A program made the position numbers and the translations under genes. Of a stretch of 64,000 bases of DNA, positions 11,874 to 22,377 are shown one piece after another. The stretch covers positions 14,388,538-14,452,537 of the forward strand of contig CM055100.1 of the NCBI GenBank assembly GCA_029204225.1, in the 5' to 3' direction. Under the pieces are notes generated by a model that saw only the letters and a list, made by a program, of their open reading frames with translations, made no database searches and was not told where the DNA came from. The stretch's first letter is position 1. Each line of letters opens with the position of its first letter. Origin of the DNA: Diphasiastrum complanatum (Eukaryota; Streptophyta; Lycopodiopsida; Lycopodiales; Lycopodiaceae).

Positions 11874-12466
11874 TCTAACTAGTAACAAGTACAACAAATG
11901 TACTATTCAAAGGCTCTTCCTTCTTTCTTTCTCAGAATTTAGCTAAAAATGCTACTTTCTTAAGTCTCACTAGACTCAAGAAGCAAGATCTAAAAGGTTT
12001 GGGAAAGTGTATTCTACAAATTCTATTCACTTAGAACTTTGGATTTGATTTTTGGAAGTGCCAATGCCTTCCTATGATGTTTAGAATTGGTTTTAGTTTC
12101 ACTCTTGAACTAAAAACATAAGCCTCAAACTCTCTCACAAGGATTTGTAGGTCTAATAAGATTCTAACACCATTCACTCATCAAATCTATAATGGAAACA
12201 ATGGTTTTTCATAAGCACATCACTAGTTTCACTCTCCACAACTTGTTTGAAGCTCAAATATTGAAAAAAACACAAAGTTTTGGTGAAAGTACAACTCCAG
12301 CGGCCTCTCACACGTGTGAGAAGTACTTCTGAACTTTACACACTAATCTGAACCTCAACATCAAAAGTAAAATATTAGAAAAGGTCGCCCTCCTTCAAAG
12401 TGACTCTAGAACCAATGCTTTCACCAAAATGAAGATTCTTGGATCATCAACTAAGATCTTTGACTT
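11874..12466 (-). other. TE-D leader
   Basis: Untranslated stretch of about 590 bp between PBS and gag start. It contains another ACGT-core palindrome, cacacgtgtg (12309-12318), set in a ctcacacgtgtgag context. No other signal seen. Confidence 0.7.
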
Positions 12467-12479
12467 GGCTCTGATACCA
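12467..12479 (-). other. TE-D primer-binding site
   Basis: The plus strand shows GGCTCTGATACCA, i.e. TGGTATCAGAGCC on the minus strand, directly next to the LTR end. Initiator-Met type. Confidence 0.9.
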
Positions 12480-13148
12480 TGTTAAATTGCAGAGTTTATG
12501 GACTGAAACTGATCTACAAATGATCACAAAGAGTGATTGGTAGCTTGGGATCTTGATCTATATCAAGACTAGCTTCCAAATCTAGCTTCTACTTGACAAT
12601 CTTTGTGATTCCAAGCAAGAACAATCAAAAAAGATGATCCACGGCTTCACACGTGTGAAGTACAGCTACTATACGGCCTGATAACAGAGAAATAGTTTAC
12701 TTATCATTTACAAAGCATTCATCAACAAAGAAAGTGCTTAAGAGAGTCAAAACACAATGATAGCTTCACAAACCAAGATTTCTCATCATTAGCTCAATAA
12801 TGGATCCATCATGGATCAAGTCCAAATTCACCATAATCTCTCTCTAAGCTACATCCAGCACGTGTAGGACAGCTCATTGTACTTATCCATATCCACTTTG
12901 GATAAGATCTATCAAGTTTGCCACATCATCCATTGGTGGTTTGTGTTGACCTTCTAGATTCCTACAATCTAGGAACTAACTCCTATAATCTAGGAGATGT
13001 CATATTAGACTCAAATGAAAGCTAATAAAAAATGGATCTAAATATTACAAGTGTCATTTCACACGTGTGGATAGGTCCTCACATGTGTGGATCCACATAG
13101 ATGTCTAATATTCATCAAAAACCATGTGAAAATTGCTAAATTTTAACA
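12480..13148 (-). repeat. TE-D 5' LTR
   Basis: 669 bp with plus-strand ends TGTTAAATT and ATTTTAACA, a perfect short terminal inverted repeat of TG...CA type. It holds cacacgtgtg at 12648-12657 and 13060-13069. It keeps the 17 bp absent from the 3' LTR. Confidence 0.9.
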
Positions 13149-14139
13149 CGAACCAACCAACGTCAAGTGACATTTTGGGGGAACGCTCTCACAGGTATGA
13201 TCGGCAGCGACATTGTTGAGTCAGGTGATAACTGCATTGACACACGCATCTGTAGCTTGGAAATTTCTCGTTCGGAGGAAAATATGGGCTAGCTTGGAGG
13301 TACACACATATTGGTGGTCATAGGTGATTGAAGTGCTAGGTGGTGCCAATTGAAATCCATTGGGCAAGATAGCAGACTTGCATTGGACGAGCTGTGTGTG
13401 GGACATGCAGAGGATGAAGACCGGGTTAGTAATCACACTTTGGATGCTCTTGGAGAGTGGTGAGTGTGATGATTTTGCGGTTTTGCAGTCACTAAGTCAA
13501 TTTTGATCAAGCCATTGTAGCTGTGGAGTAGTGTATCAGGTTTTTCATCGAGAGATACACTTCAACTGCCAGTAAGTCAAGTCAATTTGCCATATCAGTA
13601 TTGCATCAGGGATGCAGATTCTAGTGATGGCAAGGTACAGATCATTTGGTTTGGGCCATGGAAGATCTCACATGTTCACTTGGAGGGATATTGGCATGCA
13701 CAGTCATGTGAGAGACTTGATGGTGGCTTTGGAGTTCACATTTCAGTGTATTCTTAGGGAGTGGTTTGGAACCATTCACAGGAGCAGCTTGGAGCTAGCT
13801 TGGGGGAATACATGTGGGCACTACAGGGTAGATGCTCAGATCTTTGTGATCAGGGATGGCATTGGGACACTTGGTAGGGATAGCACTATAGGATGACATG
13901 GGATGATCATCAGGGGATAGCTATTTCATATTGGACTTGAGTCATTGGCATGACAGGACTTACAGGTGGGATTCATGATGGAATTGGGAAGCTACAAATG
14001 CAAATGGACAAAGCGTGAAGCTTTGGGAGATAGCTCTAGGATGGAGAGCTAATGGAGATCACATGGAGTGTGATCAGAGGGCAAACACTATGATGGGTGT
14101 TTTGCTAGCATCTATTGTAGGGGAAACTGATGGCGAGGA
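13149..14139 (+). other. TE-C internal region, middle piece
   Basis: Resumes TE-C right of TE-D. No copia domain appears in any frame. A 94-codon frame at 13612-13896 has no recognisable motif and is probably chance in this G-rich strand. Confidence 0.6.
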
Positions 14140-16206
14140 CTAAAGGCTGAAATGAGCTAAATCCTTGGTTTTCATTCAATTTGATCACAATTTTTGATCT
14201 AAATCTTGTGTAGATTGGATCTTAGCATCTAGTATTGATTCTAGAACTCAAAGTGAGTCAAATACATTGGATATTGGTGTTGTGTGACTTCATTTGCAGG
14301 TGTTTAGGTGTCTAAAACTAGAGGCAAAGTTGAATTCAATTCACATTACCAAGATAGCAAGTTTTGCTTGCTCCAAGCATTGATTTCTAAGCAAGTTTTG
14401 GAGGTGATTTCATAGAGGAGGCTTTCTAGCATTCAAGGAGAGGGAAGATCAGAGTTTTGGGGACTCTTCAAGGCTGTTCTAAGGTGTAGTAGACACCTCC
14501 TAAAGTGATTTAGGTTCAGTCCAACCATTGCTTGACTTATGCACCAAATTAGATCAATTTTTCATCAATTTTGATCATTTTTTGCTTGTGATTGGATAGT
14601 AGATTGTGTTGCATCCTCATTAAGTTCCATTTAGATCTTTTACAAGTGATTTTGGAAGTATATTAGGTTGCTGAAATTCACTCTTGATCAGATCATTTGG
14701 AAGCTTTAATGTTCTTTATAGAAAGAGGGGCAATTCTACTAGTATTGTCTACTTCAATCAAGCAAGTGCATTGTTTCTAGTATTCTATGATTTGATTTTG
14801 TTAGAGATCATTCTTAGATCTTTATAGGAAGTCTATTACTGATCTTTTCAGGTCCCTAAGAAGTGGGATAAGGTAGACCTTCAATCAAATCAATAGAAGT
14901 AACCTTCATTTGTGTCAAGTCCTTGATTAGGAGACTAGATGGCATCTATAAATGCATATCTTTTGGATACTAATGAAAGGCTCAACAAAACTAACTATTC
15001 CATATGGAAAGTTAGAATGGAATCTATCATGATCATGCAAGATCTGATGGAAATTGTAAATGGTAAGGAGGGTGAACCTATTCATCCTCAAGAAAAAGCC
15101 AAATACATCAAGAGGTGCAATGTTGCACTACATTGCATAAATATGAATGTTGCAAATGAACTCTTAAGAGAGGTAGGAGATTGCACTTCAGCTCAAGATG
15201 CTTGGGAGACTTTGCAAAAGGTCTATGAATCCAAGAACCAAACTAGAATGTTAGCTTTGAAAAATCAAATCTATAGAAGCTATCAAAAGAAAGGAGAGAG
15301 TGCACATACTTTTGTCCTAAGAGTAAAGGAATTGAACAAAGAGCTAGCCTTTATAGGTGACCCTATCAAGGATGAAGAGCTTGTTCAACTCATATTGAAT
15401 GGACTAAGCTTTGAATTTGACAATTTGGTTCAGGGATATGCAATTATGGGTAAGCTACCCATACTTGAAGAACTCCAAGGCACACTCATGGCCGAGGAAT
15501 CAAGAAGGAGCCAAATGCAAGAGAGGATGGATAGGCTTTCCATCCAAGGTGGAGATGACCAAGCTCTCTTCACCAAAGGCAAAGGCAAGTCCAAAGGCAA
15601 AGGATCAACATTCAAGAAGTCTACAAAGCTTGAGGATCAAGAAGGACCCCCAAAGGCATCTCCATCAACCACCAAAGTCAAGAAGGACAAATCAAAGGTG
15701 AAGTGCTACTATTGTAGCAAGATGGGGCATTATGCCTCGGAATGCTTCAAGAGGAAGCAAGATCAAAGCCAAGCCAACATGAGCAAAGAGGAGGAGGAGG
15801 AGAGTTCACATGAGGACTCTCTCATGATGTCCATATTTTCTTCAACAAGCTTCAAAGGAGAAGATCCTTGGTGGATTGATTCGGGTACTAGTTCACACAT
15901 GACTAGTAAAAGGGAGTTTTTCTCTTCTCTCTTATCTTATGATGGACCTATAAAGTCTATCTATACAGCAAATGATGAAGCTTGTAAGATTGAAGGAGTT
16001 GGTAGCATTCCCCTTTGCTTAGGATCTTCCAAAAAGATCAACATAGAAGGTGTTTTGTACATTCCTACAATAACAAAGAATCTACTAAGTGTTGGCCAAA
16101 TGGTAGACAATGGTTTCAATGTTGACTTTGCTTCAAATGAATGTTTCATCAAGAAGAAGGGTAAGATAGTGGCTAAGGGCACTAGACTTGGCAAACTTTA
16201 TAAGCT
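14140..16206 (+). mobile_element. Inverted partial copy of TE-E (leader-gag-protease arm)
   Basis: This 2067-bp block is the reverse complement of 19613-21679, also 2067 bp, with no indel and about 15 substitutions. Its left end falls on the base just after the 12-nt PBS of TE-E, and its right end is inside the protease-integrase region. It has no LTR of its own. The right end overlaps the misplaced PBS (16204-16215) by the three bases GCT. Arm divergence is close to TE-E LTR divergence, so it likely arose in the same event as TE-E. Confidence 0.9.
14939..16206 (+). pseudogene. Gag and protease in the inverted TE-E arm
   Basis: Open from the ATG at 14939 for about 423 codons: gag core (NYSIWKVRMES, about residues 20-30), CCHC knuckle CYYCSKMGHYASEC (about 256-269), protease WWIDSGTSSHMTS (catalytic Asp about 314), then the GVLYIPTITKNLLSVGQ block. 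It is cut off where the misplaced PBS starts, so integrase, RT and RNase H are absent. It differs from the TE-E copy at about five or six residues. It is not an independent gene, but its frame is intact, so gag-like protein could be made if transcribed. Confidence 0.85.
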
Positions 16207-16215
16207 CTGATACCA
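16204..16215 (-). other. Misplaced primer-binding site beyond the TE-E 3' LTR
   Basis: The plus strand shows GCTCTGATACCA, the complement of a 12-nt initiator-Met PBS, on the outer side of the TE-E 3' LTR. A PBS belongs only next to the 5' LTR. LTR plus a PBS-length piece is the composition of plus-strand strong-stop DNA, whose last bases are copied from the tRNA primer. Confidence 0.85.
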
Positions 16216-16897
16216 TGTAAAAATTATAGCAAATAAGGATCCTAAAACACTTGAAATTATGAGAGAAACAATAGATTATGATTTCATAAGATTAACACAA
16301 GTTGAACCATCAAAATCCATCAAAAATCTATGCTTGAACCTCACTAAATGGCCCAAATCCTTGAAGAAGGCTTCACACGTGTGAAAGTACGGCCTCCCAC
16401 AGTCTGAGTACTGTACACCAGACCTACATTCAATCCTATAATCATTAGTAATCACAAATACTCAAACAATTATGAACATAGAGAGCAATTGCACCATTAT
16501 GAGAGAAAAAACATGAAATTGCTTGATTGATTTTGGTGAGATATCATCACCTATATATACATGATCCATCACGGTTTTGGGCAGGTATGAGTAGCCCTAA
16601 ACCTATCCCTAATGCTAATCTTGGTGGATCTTTCATCCCTACCAAGTTAGGGTTGGAATCTTGGAGATCCCTCAACAATGCAAAAATTACCAAAAATAGC
16701 TCCTATTTTTTCTCCCTTGTATCTAAGCATAATTTGGACTCATTCCAAAGGTTCTAACACTTAGGTCTACTTGAGAACATCCTTATGAATGGAATCCTAT
16801 GCTATTTGGCACGTGTGACAAGCCACATCATGACCATCTAACTATTTACAAGTCATATGACCAAAACTAGTCAAGCTAGAATTGTGAATTTTTAACA
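16216..16897 (-). repeat. TE-E 3' LTR
   Basis: 682 bp, plus-strand ends TGTAAAAATT and AATTTTTAACA, near-perfect inverted ends. The polypurine tract (plus strand ctcctcctcac, 16898-16908) lies on its inner side. It contains cacacgtgtg (16374-16383) and, on the minus strand, a TATA-like gtatatatag (16551-16560). Confidence 0.92.
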
Positions 16898-16911
16898 CTC
16901 CTCCTCACTAT

Positions 16912-19900
16912 CTAGCTTGGTTCAATCATTGCTTTACTAATCACTCCAAGTGATGATCTGAACTTCATAAAAGGTGTCTTTTGAAGTGGTTTAGTAAGTA
17001 GATCAGCTACACATTCATTGCTTGGAACATGCTCCAAAGCAATCTCCTTGGCTTGCACCATTTCTCTCACAAAGTGATGGCATATCTCAATGTGCTTAGA
17101 TCTTGCATGGAAGATTGGGTTAGATGCAAGGTGTTGGGCTGATATATTGTCATTGTAGATAATTGGTGCCTCCTCTGAATCCATGATCTTTAGTTCCACC
17201 AATAATCTCTTGATCCAAAGTACCTCCTTTGTAGTGGTTGTCAAAGCTTTGTACTCGGCCTCGGTTGAAGATAGAGATATAGTTTCTTGCTTTTTTGAAA
17301 GCCATGAAACCACACCTTATCCTATGAAAGTTGAATAGGCACTTGTTGATTTCCTATCCCTCTTGTCCCCTGCAAAATCTGAATCACTAAATGCATGAAG
17401 GTTAATAACATCTCCTCTATATAGAATCCCAAAATCCAATGTACCCGAGATGTATCTTAGAATCCTCTTAGCCTTTTTCCAATGGATATTCAATGGCTTT
17501 TGCATGGATTGGCTCAACCTACATACACTAAAGCTAAGATCTGGTCTAGTTATAGTGATCCACATTAAGGAACCTATAAGTTGCCTAAACAAAGTGATGT
17601 CCATGAAGGATCTTTCATCATCTTCATTTGGCACTTTTACATCTTGCTCCATTGGTGTGTCAACACTTTTGCATACTTCCATCTTAAACTTCTTCAAAAG
17701 ACTTTGAGCATAGTTTACTTGACTTATAAAGATAAAATCAGACCCTCTAAGTACTTCTATGCCTAAGATGAAGTGAAGACACCCTAGATCTACCATCTTG
17801 AACTCTAAGGATAGATCTATCTTGATTTTTTCAATACCATCAACACTATTTCCACTAATGATGATGTCATCTACATAAATGAGTAAAAGTACAATACCAA
17901 CATCATCAAACTTAATGTAAAGAGTAGGATCATATTCACTTTGAACAAAAGAAAGTGAAATAAGATAGCAATGTAGTCTTGAATTCCAAGATCTCGAGGC
18001 TTGCTTCAAGCCATAGATGCTTCTTTGGAGATGGCATACTTTGTTCTCCATTCCATGCTTGATGAACCCTTGTGGCTGCTCCATATAGATATCCTCTTCC
18101 AAAAAACCATTCAAGAAAGCATTAGAGACATCCATTTGACATAGAATCCATCCAAAATGTGATGCAAGTGCAATGATTAGTCTTATTGTGACCATCTTGG
18201 CCACGGGTGCAAAAGTTTCCTCATAGTCTATCCCTCTCTCTTGAGCATAACCTTTTGCAACTAATCTTGCTTTATGTTTGTTAACACTCCCATTTGCATT
18301 CAACTTAAGCTTGAAGACCCACTTGCATCCTATTACATTCCTTTGAGGTCTCTCAACAAGCAACCAAGTTTCATTCTCAATCAAGGCATCATACTCATCC
18401 AACATAGCTTTATACCATTCTTTGGAGTTCAATGCATCTTCAACATTAGACGGTTCTTCAAAACTAGATAAAGCATAAGAAGTGGATGAGATACCCTCAA
18501 CTTGCTGTCCTTTGCCTTGATATGTGAGCCTTTATGGCTCCACTTTTGCCCTTGAAGATCTCCTTGGTGTGATAGGTGGGTTTGGTGCTTGCTCCTCCAT
18601 GAGCTCCTCCTCAAAACCAAGATCTTGCTCCTCGGCCATCTTCTTCTTGATTGTTGGAGCACTTGAGCCTTCTTCAAGCATATGCATATGATGTTCATCA
18701 AAGATGACATCCCTTGAAACAACAAATTTGTTCAAGGATGGGAGATAGACTTTGTAGCCCTTGCTTGAGCTTGCATATCCAAGCATGATCCCTCTTGTGG
18801 AAGATGGATCCTCCTTGGTTCTTGTTTCCAATGGCACATGCACATAACATATACACCCAAAAACTTTCAAGTGATTAAGATTGGGTTTCTTTCCATACAA
18901 CATCTCATAAGGAGTTTTGCCTTCAATTGCTTTGCAAGACACCCTATTCATCAAGTAGTTTGCACATACAAGAGACTCACCCCAAAAGGATTTGGGCAAA
19001 CAAGCATCTAATCTTAAAGCCTTAGAACATTCACATAATGTTCTATTCCTTCTTTCAGCAACTCCATTTTGTTGAGGAGTGTAAGGACAAGAAGTCTCTT
19101 TCTTGATCCCTTCCTCCTCACAAAAGGCCTTGAACTCATTGGAGATGAATTCTCCACCATTGTCACTTCTAAGAATCTTGATGCTATGATTATGATGCTT
19201 TTCCACAAACAACTTGAACTTTACAAAAGTATCAAATACTTGAGACTTGAAAGAAAGTAAGAACACCCAACAATATCTTGAGTAGTCATCAATGAAGGTT
19301 AAAAACATGGATGAACCTCCATTAGATTTGGTGCTAGCAATGTGCACATCCGAGTGTATGAGTTCAAGAGGATGAGATGACTTTGTGATGGAGTTAGGAA
19401 ACACCTTCTTATGTGCCTTGGATAAGGCACAAGCTTCACAAACCTTGTCTTCCTTCCCAATAGACCTTGGTAGGCCTAAAGCATACTTCTCCTTGATCAT
19501 AGCCTCCATGGAACCCGAGTTGACATGTCCAAGTCTTTTGTGCCATAAAGTAAAGGTAGATATCTTGCTCTTCTCGACCAACATGACAACATTAGTATCC
19601 ACAAATGCATCCAGCTTATAAAGTTTGCCAAGTCTAGTGACCTTAGCCACTATCTTACCCTTCTTCTTGATGAAACATTCATTTGAAGCAAAGTCAACAT
19701 TGAAACCATTGTCTACCATTTGGCCAACACTTAGTAGATTCTTTGTTATTGTAGGAATGTACAAAACACCTTCTATGTTGATCTTTTTGGAAGATCCTAA
19801 GCAAAGGGGAATGCTACCAGCTCCTTCAATCTTACAAGCTTCATCATTTGCTGTATAGATAGACTTTATAGGTCCATCATAAGATAAGAGAGAAGAGAAA

Positions 19901-20880
19901 AACTCCCTTTTACTAGTCATGTGTGAACTAGTACCCGAGTCAATCCACCAAGGATCTTCTCCTTTGAAGCTTGTTGAAGAAAATATGGACATCATGAGAG
20001 AGTCCTCATGTGAACTCTCCTCCTCCTCCTCTTTGCTCATGTTGGCTTGGCTTTGATCTTGCTTCCTCTTGAAGCATTCCGAGGCATAATGCCCCATCTT
20101 GCTACAATAGTAGCACTTCACCTTTGATTTGTCCTTCTTGACTTTGGTGGTTGATGGAGATGCCTTTGGGGGTCCTTCTTGATCCTCAAGCTTTGTAGAC
20201 TTCTTGAATGTTGATCCTTTGCCTTTGGACTTGCCTTTGCCTTTGGTGAAGAGAGCTTGGTCATCTCCACCTTGGATGGAAAGCCTATCCATCCTCTCTT
20301 GCATTTGGCTCCTTCTTGATTCCTCGGCCATGAGTGTGCCTTGGAGTTCTTCAAGTATGGGTAGCTTACCCATAATTGCATATCCCTGAACCAAATTGTC
20401 AAATTCAAAGCTTAGTCCATTCAATATGAGTTGAACAAGCTCTTCATCCTTGATAGGGTCACCTATAAAGGCTAGCTCTTTGTTCAATTCCTTTACTCTT
20501 AGGAAAAAAGTATGTGCACTCTCTCCTTTCTTTTGATAGCTTCTATAGATTTGATTCTTCAAAGCTAACATTCTAGTTTGGTTCTTGGATTCATAGACCT
20601 TTTGCAAAGTCTCCCAAGCATCTTGAGCTGAAGTGCAATCTCCTACCTCTCTTAAGAGTTCATTTGCAACATTCATTTTTATGCAATGTAGTGCAGCATT
20701 GCACCTCTTGATGTATTTGGCTTTTTCTTGAGGATGAATAGGTTCACCCTCCTTACCATTTACAATTTCCATCAGATCTTGCATGATCATGATAGATTCC
20801 ATTCTAACTTTCCATATGGTATAGTTAGTTTTGTTGAGCCTTTCATTAGTATCCAAAAGATATGCATTTATAGATGCCAT
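16912..20880 (-). pseudogene. TE-E gag-pol polyprotein, two internal stops
   Basis: One frame of 1323 codons from the ATG at 20880-20878, with in-frame stops only at 18534-18532 and 17319-17317 and no frameshift. Order: gag core; CCHC knuckle (about 256-269); protease DSGTSSH (Asp about 314); integrase HHCC (about 447-484) and D,D-35-E triad (Asp about 511, Asp about 573, Glu about 609); RT with GCKWVFKLK, VSNAFLNG and the catalytic IYVDDIIIS; RNase H with DFAGDKRDRKSTSA, SLSSTEAEYKAL and HARSKHIEICHHF. The stops fall in the integrase-RT linker and early RNase H. In copia, gag and pol are usually one frame, as here. Likely inactive, but recently so. Confidence 0.9.
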
Positions 20881-21679
20881 CTAGTCTCCTAATCAAGGAC
20901 TTGACACAAATGAAGGTTACTTCTATTGATTTGATTGAAGGTCTACCTTATCCCACTTCTTAGGGACCTGAAAAGATCAGTATTAGACTTCCTATAAAGA
21001 TCTAAGAATGATCTCTAACAAAATCAAATCATAGAATACTAGAAACAATGCACTTGCTTGATTGAAGTAGACAATACTAGTAGAATTGCCCCTCTTTCTA
21101 TAAAGAACATTAAAGCTTCCAAATGATCTGATCAAGAGTGAATTTCAGCAACCTAATATACTTCCAAAATCACTTGTAAAAGATCTAAATGGAACTTAAT
21201 GAGGATGCAACACAATCTACTATCCAATCACAAGCAAAAAATGATCAAAATTGATGAAAAATTGATCTAATTTGGTGCATAAGTCAAGCAATGGTTGGAC
21301 TGAAACTAAATCACTTTAGGAGGTGTCTACTACACCTTAGAACAGCCTTGAAGAGTCCCCAAAACTCTGATCTTCCCTCTCCTTGAATGCTAGAAAGCCT
21401 TCTCTATGAAATCACCTCCAAAACTCGCTTAGAAATCAATGCTTGGAGCAAGCAAAACTTGCTATCTTGGTAATGTGAATTGAATTCAACTTTGCCTCTG
21501 GTTTTAGACACCTAAACACCTGCAAATGAAGTCACACAACACCAATCTCCAATTTATTTGACTCACTTTGATTTCTAGAATCAATACTAGATGCTAAGAT
21601 CCAATCTACACAAGATTTAGATCAAAAATTGTGATCAAATTGAATGCAAACCAAGGATTTAGCTCATTTCAGCCTTTAG
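20881..21679 (-). other. TE-E leader
   Basis: 799 bp between PBS and gag start. No protein signal. Together with gag it is duplicated in inverted form at 14140-14938. Confidence 0.8.
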
Positions 21680-21691
21680 GCTCTGATACCA
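21680..21691 (-). other. TE-E primer-binding site
   Basis: The plus strand has GCTCTGATACCA immediately left of the 5' LTR, equal to TGGTATCAGAGC on the coding strand. Confidence 0.92.
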
Positions 21692-22377
21692 TGTAAAAAT
21701 TACAGCAAATAAGGATCCTAAAACACTTGATTGAAATGATGAGGGAAACAATAGATTATGATTTCATAAGATTAGCACAAGTTGAACCATCAAAATCCAT
21801 CAAAAATCTATGCTTGAACCTCACTAAATGGCCCAAATCCTTGAAGAAGGCTTCACACGTGTGAAAGTACGGCCTCCCACAGTCTGAGTACTGTACACCA
21901 GACCTACATTCAATCCTATAATCATTAGTAATCACAAGTACTCAAACAATTATGAACATAGAGAGCAATTGCACCATTATGAGAGAAAAAACATGAAATT
22001 GCTTGATTGATTTTGGTGAGATATCATCACCTATATATACATGATCCATCACGGTTTTGGGCAGGTATGAGTAGCCCTAAAACTATCCCTAATGCTAATC
22101 TTGGTGGATCTTTCATCCCTACCAAGTTAGGGTTGGAATCTTGGAGATCCCTCAACAATGCAAAAATTACCAAAAATAGCTCCTATTTTTTCTCCCTTGT
22201 ATCTAAGCATAATTTGGACTCATTCCAAAGGTTCTAACACTTAGGTCTACTTGAGAACATCCTTATGAATGGAATCCTATGCTATTTGGCACGTGTGACA
22301 AGCCACATCATGACCATCTAACTATTTACAAGTCATATGACCAAAACTAGTCAAGCTAGAATTGTGAATTTTTAACA
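21692..22377 (-). repeat. TE-E 5' LTR
   Basis: 686 bp with the same ends as its partner. It carries cacacgtgtg at 21854-21863. The right edge (TAACA, 22377) abuts TE-C sequence. Confidence 0.92.
22031..22040 (-). promoter_or_regulatory. Candidate TATA box in TE-E 5' LTR
   Basis: The minus strand reads gtatatatag about 340 bp into the LTR, a reasonable place for the U3 promoter. The same site is kept in the 3' LTR (16551-16560). Prediction from sequence only. Confidence 0.45.

Larger units (their letters stand above)
7292..13148 (-). mobile_element. TE-D: Ty1/copia element nested in TE-C
   Basis: A complete layout on the minus strand: 5' LTR (12480-13148), PBS, leader, gag, protease, integrase, RT, RNase H, polypurine tract, 3' LTR (7292-7941). 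Flanking 5-mers are CAAAC (7287-7291) and CGAAC (13149-13153), a target duplication with one substitution. The LTRs differ at about 23 sites plus a 17-bp deletion in the left one. Coding is broken by several frameshifts and stops, so the element is non-autonomous. Confidence 0.9.
16216..22377 (-). mobile_element. TE-E: young, nearly intact Ty1/copia element nested in TE-C
   Basis: Minus-strand layout: 5' LTR (21692-22377), PBS, leader, one gag-pol frame (20880-16912), polypurine tract, 3' LTR (16216-16897). LTRs differ at about six sites plus a 4-bp indel, the lowest divergence in the window. The right flank resumes TE-C directly at 22378. The left side has no simple target duplication because the inverted arm is attached there. 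ATGGC (14130-14134) and ATGGT (22378-22382) could be an imperfect duplication, but this is weak. Confidence 0.9.

Noticed and set aside
13612-13896. 94-codon frame considered as a captured host gene in TE-C
   Set aside because: No recognisable domain; strand composition is enough to explain an open frame of this length.
15430-16194. Antisense frames opposite the TE-E arm gag, mirrored at 19625-20389
   Set aside because: Shadows of the gag frame; no motifs of their own.
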